Below, one piece after another: positions 15,792 to 24,200 of a stretch of 24,617 nt of DNA. This DNA comes from Candidatus Hermodarchaeota archaeon. Lineage in GTDB: Archaea > Asgardarchaeota > Hermodarchaeia > Hermodarchaeales > Hermodarchaeaceae. Position 1 is the first letter of the stretch; each line of letters begins with the position of its first letter. The notes below the pieces were generated by a model that saw only the letters and a program-made list of their open reading frames with translations, did not search any database and was not told the DNA's origin. Made by a program: the position numbers and the translations under genes. The DNA lies in contig JAEOTD010000024.1 of the NCBI GenBank assembly GCA_016839995.1, positions 1 to 24,617 of the forward strand, written 5' to 3'.

Positions 15792-17876
15792 ATGGTACGA
15801 TGGAATGAATATCGCATTCGATTCATGGGCTTTTGGCGAGAATATCGAAGAAGCAAAATGGGACTTGCTGGAATCACTATTATTCTATTCTTTTCAGGAA
15901 TGGCATTAACTGCACCGTTAATTATTCCCTGGCCTATTCCAATTTTACCCAGCCAAGCCCCTCCGATTGCCGCACCAATGTGGCTTTTACCTACGGACCC
16001 AATCGGATTTACAACCGTTTATCCAGTTGAAAATGGTTATTTTGATGATAATGCCGATGGCTGGTTTTATAACGAAACCATCCAATCTGAAGGATATAAT
16101 GTTGTAAATAATTCACAATTCGATAGTAATCTGGATGATTGGACTACCCTAGTTGTTAGTGGTGGAGGGATAACCTCCGCGAGCCATAATCCTTCCTATG
16201 GATCAACCACGATTGGTGGCAGTGGTCCTGGGTGTTTTGAAATTGGTTACAACGACAATAGTGGGGGTATAGCATATGGGGTCACGGATATCTACTTTGA
16301 ATATGCATTCGATTGGTTCGATGACAGGTTTCCAATGGGATTAATGGCTGTTCATCCATCGTTGGTCCGACTCGTCTATTCCCTTGAATTTGATATTGAC
16401 AATACGTTTAACGAAGTTCAGCAATTTGAATCTTTTCTTACCGTCTCAGTAATGAATTCAACAAGTATCCCCTATGAATTTCATTCGCAGGTCTTTTCAG
16501 TAACCGGTCTTCGCCCGTGGGCTAGATATAGCTTTGATATGCCCCGTGAAAATGCTACAAGTGTATTTTCTCAAACTGACATCATGGTGCTTCGTTTCCA
16601 TATCCGAATGTTTAACCCGTTACCTTCTGATACTCCAACAGTAACCTGTCGCATTGATGACGTCCATTGCCAAATTCGTGCTACCTATGCTGATCCAACC
16701 GTAAATCCCTTAATGACGGGGCAATTCAGCAGCACTGATGGGAGCAATTCGAGTGGACCTGGCAGCTATCTATTTACCTATCAGGATACAGACGATACAG
16801 CTGCTCACTACGGTTCAACGGCGTGGGTAGAATATTCATTTGACTGGAACACCTTGGATACTCCTGAAGAAGTCTATTTCACATATTTCTACAAGGTGGA
16901 GGCTGTCGGCGATTGGGGTGATGCTCATGTCAACATCATCCAAGATTGCTATGTAGAAAACACGGGAGAAACAGAAGAACTCTATTATTCAGATAATATC
17001 AACGTTGATCGTCCTTGGCAACAGGGACCCAGAGTAATTTGGAACGTCTTTGCAAGAAGCAACACTTTCGGCTCTCAGGGTACGCTAAGAGTCCGATTCC
17101 GTGTTCTGGTTACAGATCCAACACCCGAAGATACCGTCGAAATCATTGTTGGTGTTGACGATTTTGAGCTGGAAGTATGGGGCAATTACTTTGGATATCT
17201 CGGTGCCGGAGTTTATGGAGAAGATTTATTTGCTCAACTATTATGGGGGGCTCGAATCGCTCTCGTAGTAGGACTTTGTGCAGCCTTCATCGCCACCTTC
17301 GTTGGGCTGATTGTGGGACTCATTTCAGGGTATTTCGGTGGTCTCGTTGATGAAGTTTTAATGCGAGTCACAGACTTCTTCCTCGTTATACCGGGACTCC
17401 CGTTGATGATAGTACTGGCTGCCATCCTCGAACCAAGATGGTATAACATCGTACTAGTTATAGCCTTGGTAGGTTGGACAGGGACAGCACGTCTCGTACG
17501 ATCACAGGTTCTCGCAGAAAGACAAAAAGCCTACGTGGAAGCCGCCCATGCAATTGGTGCAAGTGATCTTTACATCATCTTCCGCCACATCTTACCCAAC
17601 GTGACTCCGCTTCTCTTTGCTCAAATTACACTCGGTGTTGCAGGGGCAATTCTATCTGAAGCAGGACTCAGCTTCTTGGGACTCACTCACCCCTACGACG
17701 TAAGTTGGGGTCGAATGCTCCAAGCCGCCTCGCAAGGCGGGGCCTACACACAAGGCGCTTGGTGGTACCTCTTCTTCCCAGGGATGTGCATAGTATTGCT
17801 AGCGATGTCATTCACGCTAGTAGGTTATGCTGTTGACGAGATTCTCAACCCACGCCTTCGAATTCGCAGACAATAG
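15792..17876 (+). CDS. dppC: ABC transporter permease, DppC/OppC type, with a ~400-residue extracytoplasmic insertion, 694 aa
   Basis: Second membrane subunit. The core is a normal DppC: a cytosolic N-terminus (FWREYRRSKMGLAG), first helix, then a trace of the usual PLGTD motif (LPTDPIGF, 66-73). Here the family normally continues directly into the D-x-x-S-R-x-x-x-G-A-R segment. Instead about 400 residues intervene (about 70-475), after which GEDLFAQLLWGAR (476-488) resumes the core, with the EAA loop EAAHAIG (583-589) and ending NPRLRIRRQ. Removing the insert leaves about 290 residues, the normal length. The insert has several N-x-S/T sites, is acidic, lacks membrane helices and lies on the outside by topology. 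It contains two related beta-rich modules (see repeat entry). ATG 15792 has GGTGA (15782-15786); TTG 15780 and GTG 15783 are alternatives. Confidence 0.9.
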   Translation: MVRWNEYRIRFMGFWREYRRSKMGLAGITIILFFSGMALTAPLIIPWPIPILPSQAPPIAAPMWLLPTDPIGFTTVYPVENGYFDDNADGWFYNETIQSEGYNVVNNSQFDSNLDDWTTLVVSGGGITSASHNPSYGSTTIGGSGPGCFEIGYNDNSGGIAYGVTDIYFEYAFDWFDDRFPMGLMAVHPSLVRLVYSLEFDIDNTFNEVQQFESFLTVSVMNSTSIPYEFHSQVFSVTGLRPWARYSFDMPRENATSVFSQTDIMVLRFHIRMFNPLPSDTPTVTCRIDDVHCQIRATYADPTVNPLMTGQFSSTDGSNSSGPGSYLFTYQDTDDTAAHYGSTAWVEYSFDWNTLDTPEEVYFTYFYKVEAVGDWGDAHVNIIQDCYVENTGETEELYYSDNINVDRPWQQGPRVIWNVFARSNTFGSQGTLRVRFRVLVTDPTPEDTVEIIVGVDDFELEVWGNYFGYLGAGVYGEDLFAQLLWGARIALVVGLCAAFIATFVGLIVGLISGYFGGLVDEVLMRVTDFFLVIPGLPLMIVLAAILEPRWYNIVLVIALVGWTGTARLVRSQVLAERQKAYVEAAHAIGASDLYIIFRHILPNVTPLLFAQITLGVAGAILSEAGLSFLGLTHPYDVSWGRMLQAASQGGAYTQGAWWYLFFPGMCIVLLAMSFTLVGYAVDEILNPRLRIRRQ
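16104..17180 (+). repeat. Two tandem, diverged protein modules inside the DppC-type permease
   Basis: The insert contains two similar segments of about 165-190 residues (about 105-298 and 299-463). Matching landmarks: SGPG at 144-147 and 321-324, each followed by a strand, a Y-x-D step, a tyrosine and then an E-Y-x-F-D-W strand (FEYAFDW and VEYSFDW). Each module closes with a similar pair of strands, LRFHIRMFN...CRIDDVHCQI and LRVRFRVLV...VGVDDFELEV. This looks like an internal duplication of a jelly-roll-like, carbohydrate-binding-module-like beta sandwich; the fold is inferred. Confidence 0.65.
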
Positions 17877-17889
17877 GAGGACATGAAAA

Positions 17890-18867
17890 ATGGCTGTACT
17901 TGAAGTAAACAATCTCAAAGCATACTTCTTCATCGAAGCAGGCGCTGTCAAAGCTGTCGACGACGTCACTTTTGCACTAGAAAGGGGTGAAACCCTTGGA
18001 CTTGCAGGAGAATCTGGTTGTGGGAAATCAACCACTGCCTTTGCCCTCCTAAACCTACTTCCCTATCCTGGACGAATTGTTGACGGAGAAGTGCTACTCG
18101 ATGGCGAGGATTTAACCAAAAAAGAACCAGATGAGATGCGAAAAATCCGCTGGGATGAAATCTCCATGGTCTTCCAAGGCGCAATGAACGCCCTCAACCC
18201 AGTTCTTCGCATTGGCGACCAAATCGTCGAAGCAATCATTCTCCACGAAAACATCACAACCGATGAAGCCTACAGGAAAATGGAAGACATCCTCGAAGTC
18301 GTAGGAGTCGATCCCACTAGGGCCACCAACTATCCCCACGAATTCAGTGGTGGAATGAAACAGCGTGTCATGATCGCCATGGCGCTGGTCACCGAACCCA
18401 AAGTCCTTATTGCTGATGAACCAACCACCGCCCTCGATGTTACCGTAGAAGCACAAGTCCTCAAGCTCCTCCAAAGTCTACAAGCCAAATTCCAGCTTTC
18501 AGTAATCCTCATTACTCACGACCTTGCTACAATCGCTGAAGCCTGTGACCGTGTTGCCATCATGTACGCAGGACAAATTGTTGAACTGGCCGATGTAGTC
18601 TCCATATTCAAAGAACGCCTTCATCCATATACGGAAGGTCTAATTCGGTCCGTTCCTAGCCTTCTTGGAACCGAAAAACTCGTCCATATTCCTGGAGCTC
18701 CACCTGGACTGGTTACTCCACCCTCAGGGTGCCGATTCCATCCACGGTGTCCGATTGCCACTGATATTTGTGTCAATCAGGAGCCTAAGTTCCAGGAAAT
18801 CAAAGAAAAACACTTCGTTGCCTGTCACCATGCTGACCAACTATGGGGTAAAAACGTCTGGAAGTAA
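17890..18867 (+). CDS. dppD: ABC transporter ATPase, DppD/OppD type, 325 aa
   Basis: First ATP-hydrolysing subunit of the importer, on the cytosolic face. Walker A GESGCGKST (40-48), Q-loop region FQGAMNALNP, signature FSGGMKQR (152-159), Walker B LIADEP with Asp176-Glu177, and switch His210 (ITHD). The C-terminal oligopeptide-transporter extension has four cysteines (281, 287, 294, 312) in PPSGCRFHPRC...C...C; the same set binds an iron-sulphur cluster in characterised DppD proteins. The start ATG 17890 has AGGAGG (17875-17880) nine bases upstream, which overlaps the permease stop codon (TAGGAGG), so the genes are tightly coupled. Confidence 0.95.
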   Translation: MAVLEVNNLKAYFFIEAGAVKAVDDVTFALERGETLGLAGESGCGKSTTAFALLNLLPYPGRIVDGEVLLDGEDLTKKEPDEMRKIRWDEISMVFQGAMNALNPVLRIGDQIVEAIILHENITTDEAYRKMEDILEVVGVDPTRATNYPHEFSGGMKQRVMIAMALVTEPKVLIADEPTTALDVTVEAQVLKLLQSLQAKFQLSVILITHDLATIAEACDRVAIMYAGQIVELADVVSIFKERLHPYTEGLIRSVPSLLGTEKLVHIPGAPPGLVTPPSGCRFHPRCPIATDICVNQEPKFQEIKEKHFVACHHADQLWGKNVWK

Positions 18868-18872
18868 TTAAT

Positions 18873-19892
18873 GTGACTGCCACAGAAACTCTCATCGAAG
18901 TTCGAAACCTTAAGAAATACTTCCCAGTCCGCCGTGGATTTGTTGCACAACTTGTTAGCCGTGAACAAATCTGGGTCAAGGCCGTCGATGACATATCCTT
19001 CGACATTAGGAAAAATGAAGTCTTTGTCCTTGCAGGGGAATCAGGATGCGGTAAAACCACAACCGGACGGGTCATTCTCAATCTCACCCCTCCAAGTGAC
19101 GGGAGCATTACATATGGTGGTATAGATCTTACCGCTATCACCAAACAAGAGATGAAAGCCCTTCGACCAAAATTACAGATTATCTTCCAAGATCCTTATG
19201 AAAGTCTAAATCCCAGGCTCAGCATACATGATAGTATTGGTGAAGCTCTTCAAGTCAACCAACTTGCCGATACTCGTGAAGAATTGCTCCAGCGGATTAA
19301 GATGGCCATGGAAGATGTCCGGCTCTTTCCCCCTGATGATTTCATTTATCGTTACCCCCACATGCTCAGTGGAGGGCAACGCCAACGAGTGGTCATTGCT
19401 CGTGCAATTGTAACCCAGCCAGAATTCATCGTAGCCGATGAACCTGTCTCCATGCTTGATGCATCCATTCGAGCTGAAATCCTTCAACTCCTCAAGGATT
19501 TAATCAAAAAATACGACCTCACCTATCTGTATATTACCCACGACCTTGCCTCTGCTCGGTATATCGGTGACCGAATAGCTATCATGTATCTGGGTAAAAT
19601 TGTCGAGTATGGGCCTGTCGGTCGAGTAATTGATAATCCTAAACATCAGTACACAGCAATCTTAATTTCAGCGGTTCCCATTCCTGATCCTACACTGACT
19701 CACACTCGACGGGCTCCAGTTGGTGAAGTTCCATCCCCGATAAATCCCCCTTCAGGTTGTCGATTCCACACACGATGCGCCTACGCGGATGAACAATGCC
19801 GACTTGAAGAACCTCCTTTTAAGGAAGTCGAGAAAGATCACTTTGCCGCGTGTTGGCATTGGTTTGATCCCAAACAATGGGAAGACGAATAA
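18873..19892 (+). CDS. dppF: ABC transporter ATPase, DppF/OppF type, 339 aa
   Basis: Second ATPase of the importer, pairing with the preceding one. It starts with the OppF-like lead YFPVRRGF and a longer N-terminal loop before the core strand. Walker A GESGCGKTT (55-63), Q-loop IFQDPYESLNPR, signature LSGGQRQR (165-172), Walker B IVADEP with Asp189-Glu190, and switch His223 (ITHD). The C-terminal extension repeats the cysteine pattern of its partner with the same spacing (Cys296, 302, 309, 327). The start is GTG 18873, five bases after the previous stop, with GGAAG (18860-18864) eight bases away; an ATG at 18871 is followed at once by TGA and cannot serve. It is the last gene of the operon: a convergent gene follows after 69 bases and no binding-protein gene is seen. 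Confidence 0.94.
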   Translation: MTATETLIEVRNLKKYFPVRRGFVAQLVSREQIWVKAVDDISFDIRKNEVFVLAGESGCGKTTTGRVILNLTPPSDGSITYGGIDLTAITKQEMKALRPKLQIIFQDPYESLNPRLSIHDSIGEALQVNQLADTREELLQRIKMAMEDVRLFPPDDFIYRYPHMLSGGQRQRVVIARAIVTQPEFIVADEPVSMLDASIRAEILQLLKDLIKKYDLTYLYITHDLASARYIGDRIAIMYLGKIVEYGPVGRVIDNPKHQYTAILISAVPIPDPTLTHTRRAPVGEVPSPINPPSGCRFHTRCAYADEQCRLEEPPFKEVEKDHFAACWHWFDPKQWEDE

Positions 19893-19961
19893 CCCTAACC
19901 TGAGAACAACAGCCTTTCCCGTCTCCATTTCAGCTACACTATGTACGACATTGAAGTAACG

Positions 19962-20717
19962 TTATTTTGAGGGTTTTGAGAAAAGTTGTTGAATGATTTT
20001 AAGATCTTGGGGAGTTGACCGGCTTAGATATTTTTTCTTAGAAAACATATCAAAGAATTTCGCCATTTCACGGAGTTTCCCAATCACATCCAAGATGGTC
20101 CGTTTCTCAATATCGACTTGTTTGATTATTACTTCAACATTCTCGAATACGGCATCTTCAAAGAAGGACGCTGCTTCTGGTGACTTAGGTGTCGTCTTGG
20201 TAGCTAAGCTGAGGAAAGTATCTGCTAAATTTGAGTAGATGTTATGAATGGAATCAATCGATCCAGAAAATTGTTTACCCTGAAGCAGTTGAAACGTAAT
20301 AGCACGTTGTAAATCTTTCAAGACATGCTGATTTTCATCGGGATAATCCACAACGATTTCAACTGGTAAGGTAATTGGATCAATTAATCGTAGCGCATAC
20401 ATGTCAGCCTCGGACTCAGCTATCCCCTCATACATCAACGCGTTTCGCATCTCTTTCCGAGCATAATGCCACACAATGTCGGTGTTGAAACTTTTCGATT
20501 CAGGAATGATAATGAAGTGCAAACTAATCCCTAAACCATACTGGCTTTTAGGACCATTTAGAAAGAATGGGCTGCCAGAATCAATTGGAAAAGCAGCTAC
20601 GGCTGAATCAGCCCTTTCAGAAGGTTTTCGTGGAGCCGTAGTTTTAAACAGTTTGAGCAGGGGGACAAACATGGTTGAAGATGGGGGTTTTCTCTTTCGT
20701 CGATAAAAAAACTGCAT
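19962..20717 (-). CDS. Unrecognised cytosolic protein, 251 aa
   Basis: I do not recognise this. There is no signal peptide or membrane helix. A basic, low-complexity N-terminus (about 1-40, RRKRKPPSS, then TTAPRKPSERADS) precedes a mixed alpha/beta part (about 58-125) containing YGLGISLHFIIIPES and TLPVEIVVDYPD. From about 128 to 240 the protein is helical and rich in K/E, with DIEKRTILDVIGKLREMAKFFD suggesting an extended helix bundle or coiled coil. ATG 20717 is used; a Met at residue 16 is an alternative if the basic leader is not translated. It lies 57 bases downstream of the winged-helix gene on the same strand, so co-transcription is possible. Confidence 0.6.
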   Translation of the reverse strand: MQFFYRRKRKPPSSTMFVPLLKLFKTTAPRKPSERADSAVAAFPIDSGSPFFLNGPKSQYGLGISLHFIIIPESKSFNTDIVWHYARKEMRNALMYEGIAESEADMYALRLIDPITLPVEIVVDYPDENQHVLKDLQRAITFQLLQGKQFSGSIDSIHNIYSNLADTFLSLATKTTPKSPEAASFFEDAVFENVEVIIKQVDIEKRTILDVIGKLREMAKFFDMFSKKKYLSRSTPQDLKIIQQLFSKPSK

Positions 20718-20774
20718 GCTACTTGCAACTCGATCTCAAGAATATGGGCTAGCTGTGAATCGGAGTACATAATG

Positions 20775-21026
20775 CTAACGGTTCAAACGCCGTTCAACAT
20801 GAAGCATAAAGAGGGTTTGCCGTAAATCCGTAAGATTCGGAACACGTGCTACAACACCCTCAGCCACGAGTCGCTTTAATGCATAACGAACTGTACGGGG
20901 GGCAAGGTTGGTGTTTTCAACAATGTCTTTGCTGGTCATCGGACCATTATTCTCGATGACGCGAATAATCTTTGAAGCACTCGGCGGTTCCTTGTGGCTT
21001 CTAAACCATTTCACATTGCCACCCAT
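20775..21026 (-). CDS. Small winged-helix transcriptional regulator, 83 aa
   Basis: A single winged-helix domain makes up most of the protein: helix 1 at about 16-27 (SASKIIRVIENN), helix 2 from 31 (TSKDIVENT), recognition helix at 43-55 (PRTVRYALKRLVA), then the wing EGVVARVPNL. This is the MarR/TrmB-like type seen in many archaeal regulators. There is no ligand domain, so any signal must come from elsewhere. A TATA-like box 23 bases from ATG 21026 suggests a leaderless transcript. It is divergent from the secreted subtilase and upstream of the 251-aa gene; it could regulate either, or itself. Confidence 0.75.
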   Translation of the reverse strand: MGGNVKWFRSHKEPPSASKIIRVIENNGPMTSKDIVENTNLAPRTVRYALKRLVAEGVVARVPNLTDLRQTLFMLHVERRLNR

Positions 21027-21044
21027 GAATCTCTAATCAGTTCA

Positions 21045-21053
21045 TTTTTAAAA
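21045..21053 (-). promoter_or_regulatory. TATA-like box of the winged-helix regulator gene
   Basis: TTTTTAAAA lies with its centre 23 bases upstream of ATG 21026 on the minus strand. That distance is what a leaderless archaeal transcript would show, and no ribosome site is visible before this ATG. Confidence 0.45.
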
Positions 21054-21151
21054 GCGTTTCGAATCCGGAAACGACAAAAGTCGAAGAAATCTTCACAAAA
21101 TCACGACTCCTTTTTAAAGCACCCACTTTGGGACAAAAAAGACACATTAAC

Positions 21152-21160
21152 CTATAAAAA
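21152..21160 (+). promoter_or_regulatory. TATA-like box of the subtilase gene
   Basis: CTATAAAAA, preceded by an A-rich TFB-type stretch (ATTAAC), is a good archaeal TATA box. Transcription would begin near 21181 and give a leader of about 42 bases before ATG 21223. Confidence 0.55.
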
Positions 21161-21185
21161 GCTCATACACCCCACTAATCGCAAT

Positions 21186-21201
21186 CCTACTGCAAAGTAG
21201 G
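21186..21201 (+). other. Small hairpin in the predicted 5' leader of the subtilase
   Basis: CCTAC (21186-21190) pairs with GTAGG (21197-21201) around a six-base loop, a few bases after the predicted transcription start and before the ribosome site GGATGG (21207-21212). It may stabilise the mRNA or be chance. Confidence 0.3.
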
Positions 21202-21222
21202 ACAACGGATGGAAAAAACAAA

Positions 21223-24200
21223 ATGAATAGAAGTTTGCTTCTACCGAAGCGATCTCAGACTGCACTATGGTTTTCAGCGTTACTTTTGTTTTCAATGTTT
21301 ATCGGAATTACTGCTGTTCCTCTTAGTCAGTTGGCAAGTCCCGGGGCTCTCCCTGGAACTCCACAAGTGTTACCGGATAACTTCTTCAATGGGAATCCAA
21401 CGACCTCATTGAAGGATACAGTTGATCCCCTCGCAAATATCGACAAGAACTTACATTCATGGATTGAGACGCAATCAGTTCCTTCGAATCTTCGGAGTAA
21501 AAATGGTGGCGCATCGATAATCATGGGCGTAACTCTTGACGTTGACTGGGATTATATGGAGCGACACATGGATATCATCAATGTCTTCCAAGTAGGCCCA
21601 GGTTATATTGTTCAAGGATTCGCTTACAGTCCTAAGAGTCTCATGGTACTTGATGCACTCGACTATACCGGTATGATAACTGGTGACGAATACATCGAAT
21701 TACAAGGTGAGTCTCGTGGAGACCAACCTCTCGTTGACCAATACTTCGTTCGAGATGTTGTCGGCATCGATGACATTGAGAACTACTACCCTGACATCAA
21801 CGGCACAGGGTCCGTTGTTGGTGTATGTGATACCGGTGTTGACTTCGGTCATACCGACCTCGCTGACCAACTTCACCGTGATGGTGGTTATCCAACCAGC
21901 TTTGATCCTGGTGGAAACGGCCTCATGATTACCAGCTATGCTTTGCCAGTGGTTGGAGGTTATCTCCTCACAGAAGGTCTTGACTTCACTATGTGGGTCG
22001 GAGGCTTTGGTGGTACACGGTTATCCAACTCCACCTACGATATCTACACTCATGATATGTTCGTTGGTGGCTTTGGTGGCATACCAAGTATGTCTGGATT
22101 TTACAAAGTCGGTATGGGTCTTATCGTTGGGTCCGGTTCCGGCACTGAAGTTGCTCGCAACTTCTTTGTCTTCATTCTCGTAGACTCAACTACGGCCTTT
22201 GTCTATGACACACTCTACATCGACTTTGAAACCAGCTGGGCCATCACTGCTGACTACAACGGCATTTCAACTGCTGTGTCCGCAGATTGGGACTTTACCA
22301 ACAACGCACCTCACATGTGGGGTGATGGTACAGAAGTTCTTGCCGCAGACCTAGATGGCGACGGCTACAACGACTATAGCGCCGGCTGTCTTGCGTGGGT
22401 CAATGACATCTATGATGTCATCAATGGTTCTCTCATGGGTGGTATCGATCCACAGGGTCGAGGATTTGCCCACTTCCACGATAGTGGTTCCCACGGTACA
22501 AGTGTTGCTGGTTCTGCTGCAGGTAGCGGAACACAAATGATGGATCTGTATGGTAACGGGACGCTCTTCAATGCTCCAGGTATGGCTACTGGTGCCAAGG
22601 TTATGGGTCTTATGACCTTAACCGGTGGTGACTACCTAACCACCTGGTTCTGGGGTGCCGGATATCATCCAGCAACCGCTCCTCCTTCCAGGCCTTGGTG
22701 GCTATGGTCATACACAGGTGCTCATCAAGCTGACATCCTCACTAACTCGTGGGGCTTTGTTGACCAATTCTTTGGTGGTGCCTACAACTTCTTCTGGGGA
22801 GTTGACGGCTACAGTGGCCTTGTTGACTTTCTTGCCACAGGTGGTCTTGAAGATTGGAACGGCTATGCTGGTCCGCCTCATCCATCGCCGACCTTTATCT
22901 TCTCCTCAGGAAATGCTGGACCTGGCTTTGGAACCAGTGGTGCTCCTGCCGGTCAATGTGCCATCATGGTTGGTGCAAGTACGACCTTCCACTATTTGCA
23001 ACCCACCTACAACAACGACAGTTCATTGGGACGACAAGGATACGACCAAATTGTTGAGTTCTCCAGCAGTGGTCCGTTTCCACAATCCAGTCCATTGCCA
23101 GACGTAGTAGCTCCCGGAGCTTGGTCATGGGACATTGCCCCATTACACACTGCTACTGGTAATGGCAGCGAGGCATACACCACCTTTGGTGGAACCAGTC
23201 AAGCTGCACCCATCACCGCTGGCGTCGTAGCCCTCATGAAACAAGCGAACTACGTTCCTGAACCCGATCCCGCAATGCGCTATGGTGGCTTCTATGAGTC
23301 CTTACTCAAAGCCTCCGCCGATGACCTCAGTTATCCTGGTCTCCGGCAAGGTGCTGGTCGCATTAACGCCTACCGGGCAGTGGAAATGATGTTTGGCAAC
23401 TCCACTGATCACTTTGGCGTTCCGCTGATCTATATGATGAGCGACAACACCTTCGCAGAGTGGGGTACCTTTGGTGATAGGACCGGTTGGTGGCGTGCTT
23501 GGTACATGAACATGTACTATGGTACTCTCGCAGGGACTAATACCTACATGGACTTTGACAGCTACTTCCACCCAGGTGTTTCTGGATTCTCTGGTGCACC
23601 GAACGTCACTTGGTGGGATGCCGGTTTCACAACCCATTCCATGAAAGCTGGCGGCACTAAGGACCTCCAGGTAATGGCTGGTCTTGCTGGTGGAACTGTA
23701 GACATTGCTAGTATGAGTGCTGAATGGTTCACACTCCTCAACGAAACGTCTAAGACTTTCACTTCACTCAGTACCTATACCACCTATCCGCTCTTCGCTG
23801 ATGGGAACTTCGATAAGGACTTCCAGGCTCAGTTCATGTCCGCAGATTATGCAGTGATTCACGTCAACTATGGTGCCGATAACTTCGAAGAAGTCTACCT
23901 CACAAATGACCTCTTCCAAAGCAACTATTTGTTCCTCCATGACTGGAACGACACCAACAACAACGGTATCATCGACTACAACGACGATGACTCCGTTGGT
24001 GAAGTACGACGAATCAGCCACGCATACGCTGCGACCAACTGTCACCAGATCCATGTTGGTAATCCTGGTGCCCATTGGAACGGTAACCGCAACGCTACCC
24101 TCTACTACCACGATGTCGGGAACGAATTCTTCCTCTGGCGTACACTTGACGTCACAGTTACTATTCGTCTCTACAACCGTGTTTCCTGGAACTGGTTTAG

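Noticed and set aside
18871..18876. ATG just before the second ATPase
   Set aside because: It is followed at once by TGA, so the GTG two bases later is the usable start.
19893..19961. Terminator between the convergent ATPase and 251-aa genes
   Set aside because: There is a short T-rich stretch but no convincing stem, so the evidence is too thin for a call.
22655..23107. 150-codon frame inside the subtilase
   Set aside because: Overlaps the catalytic Asn region of the subtilase in another frame; no independent start signal.
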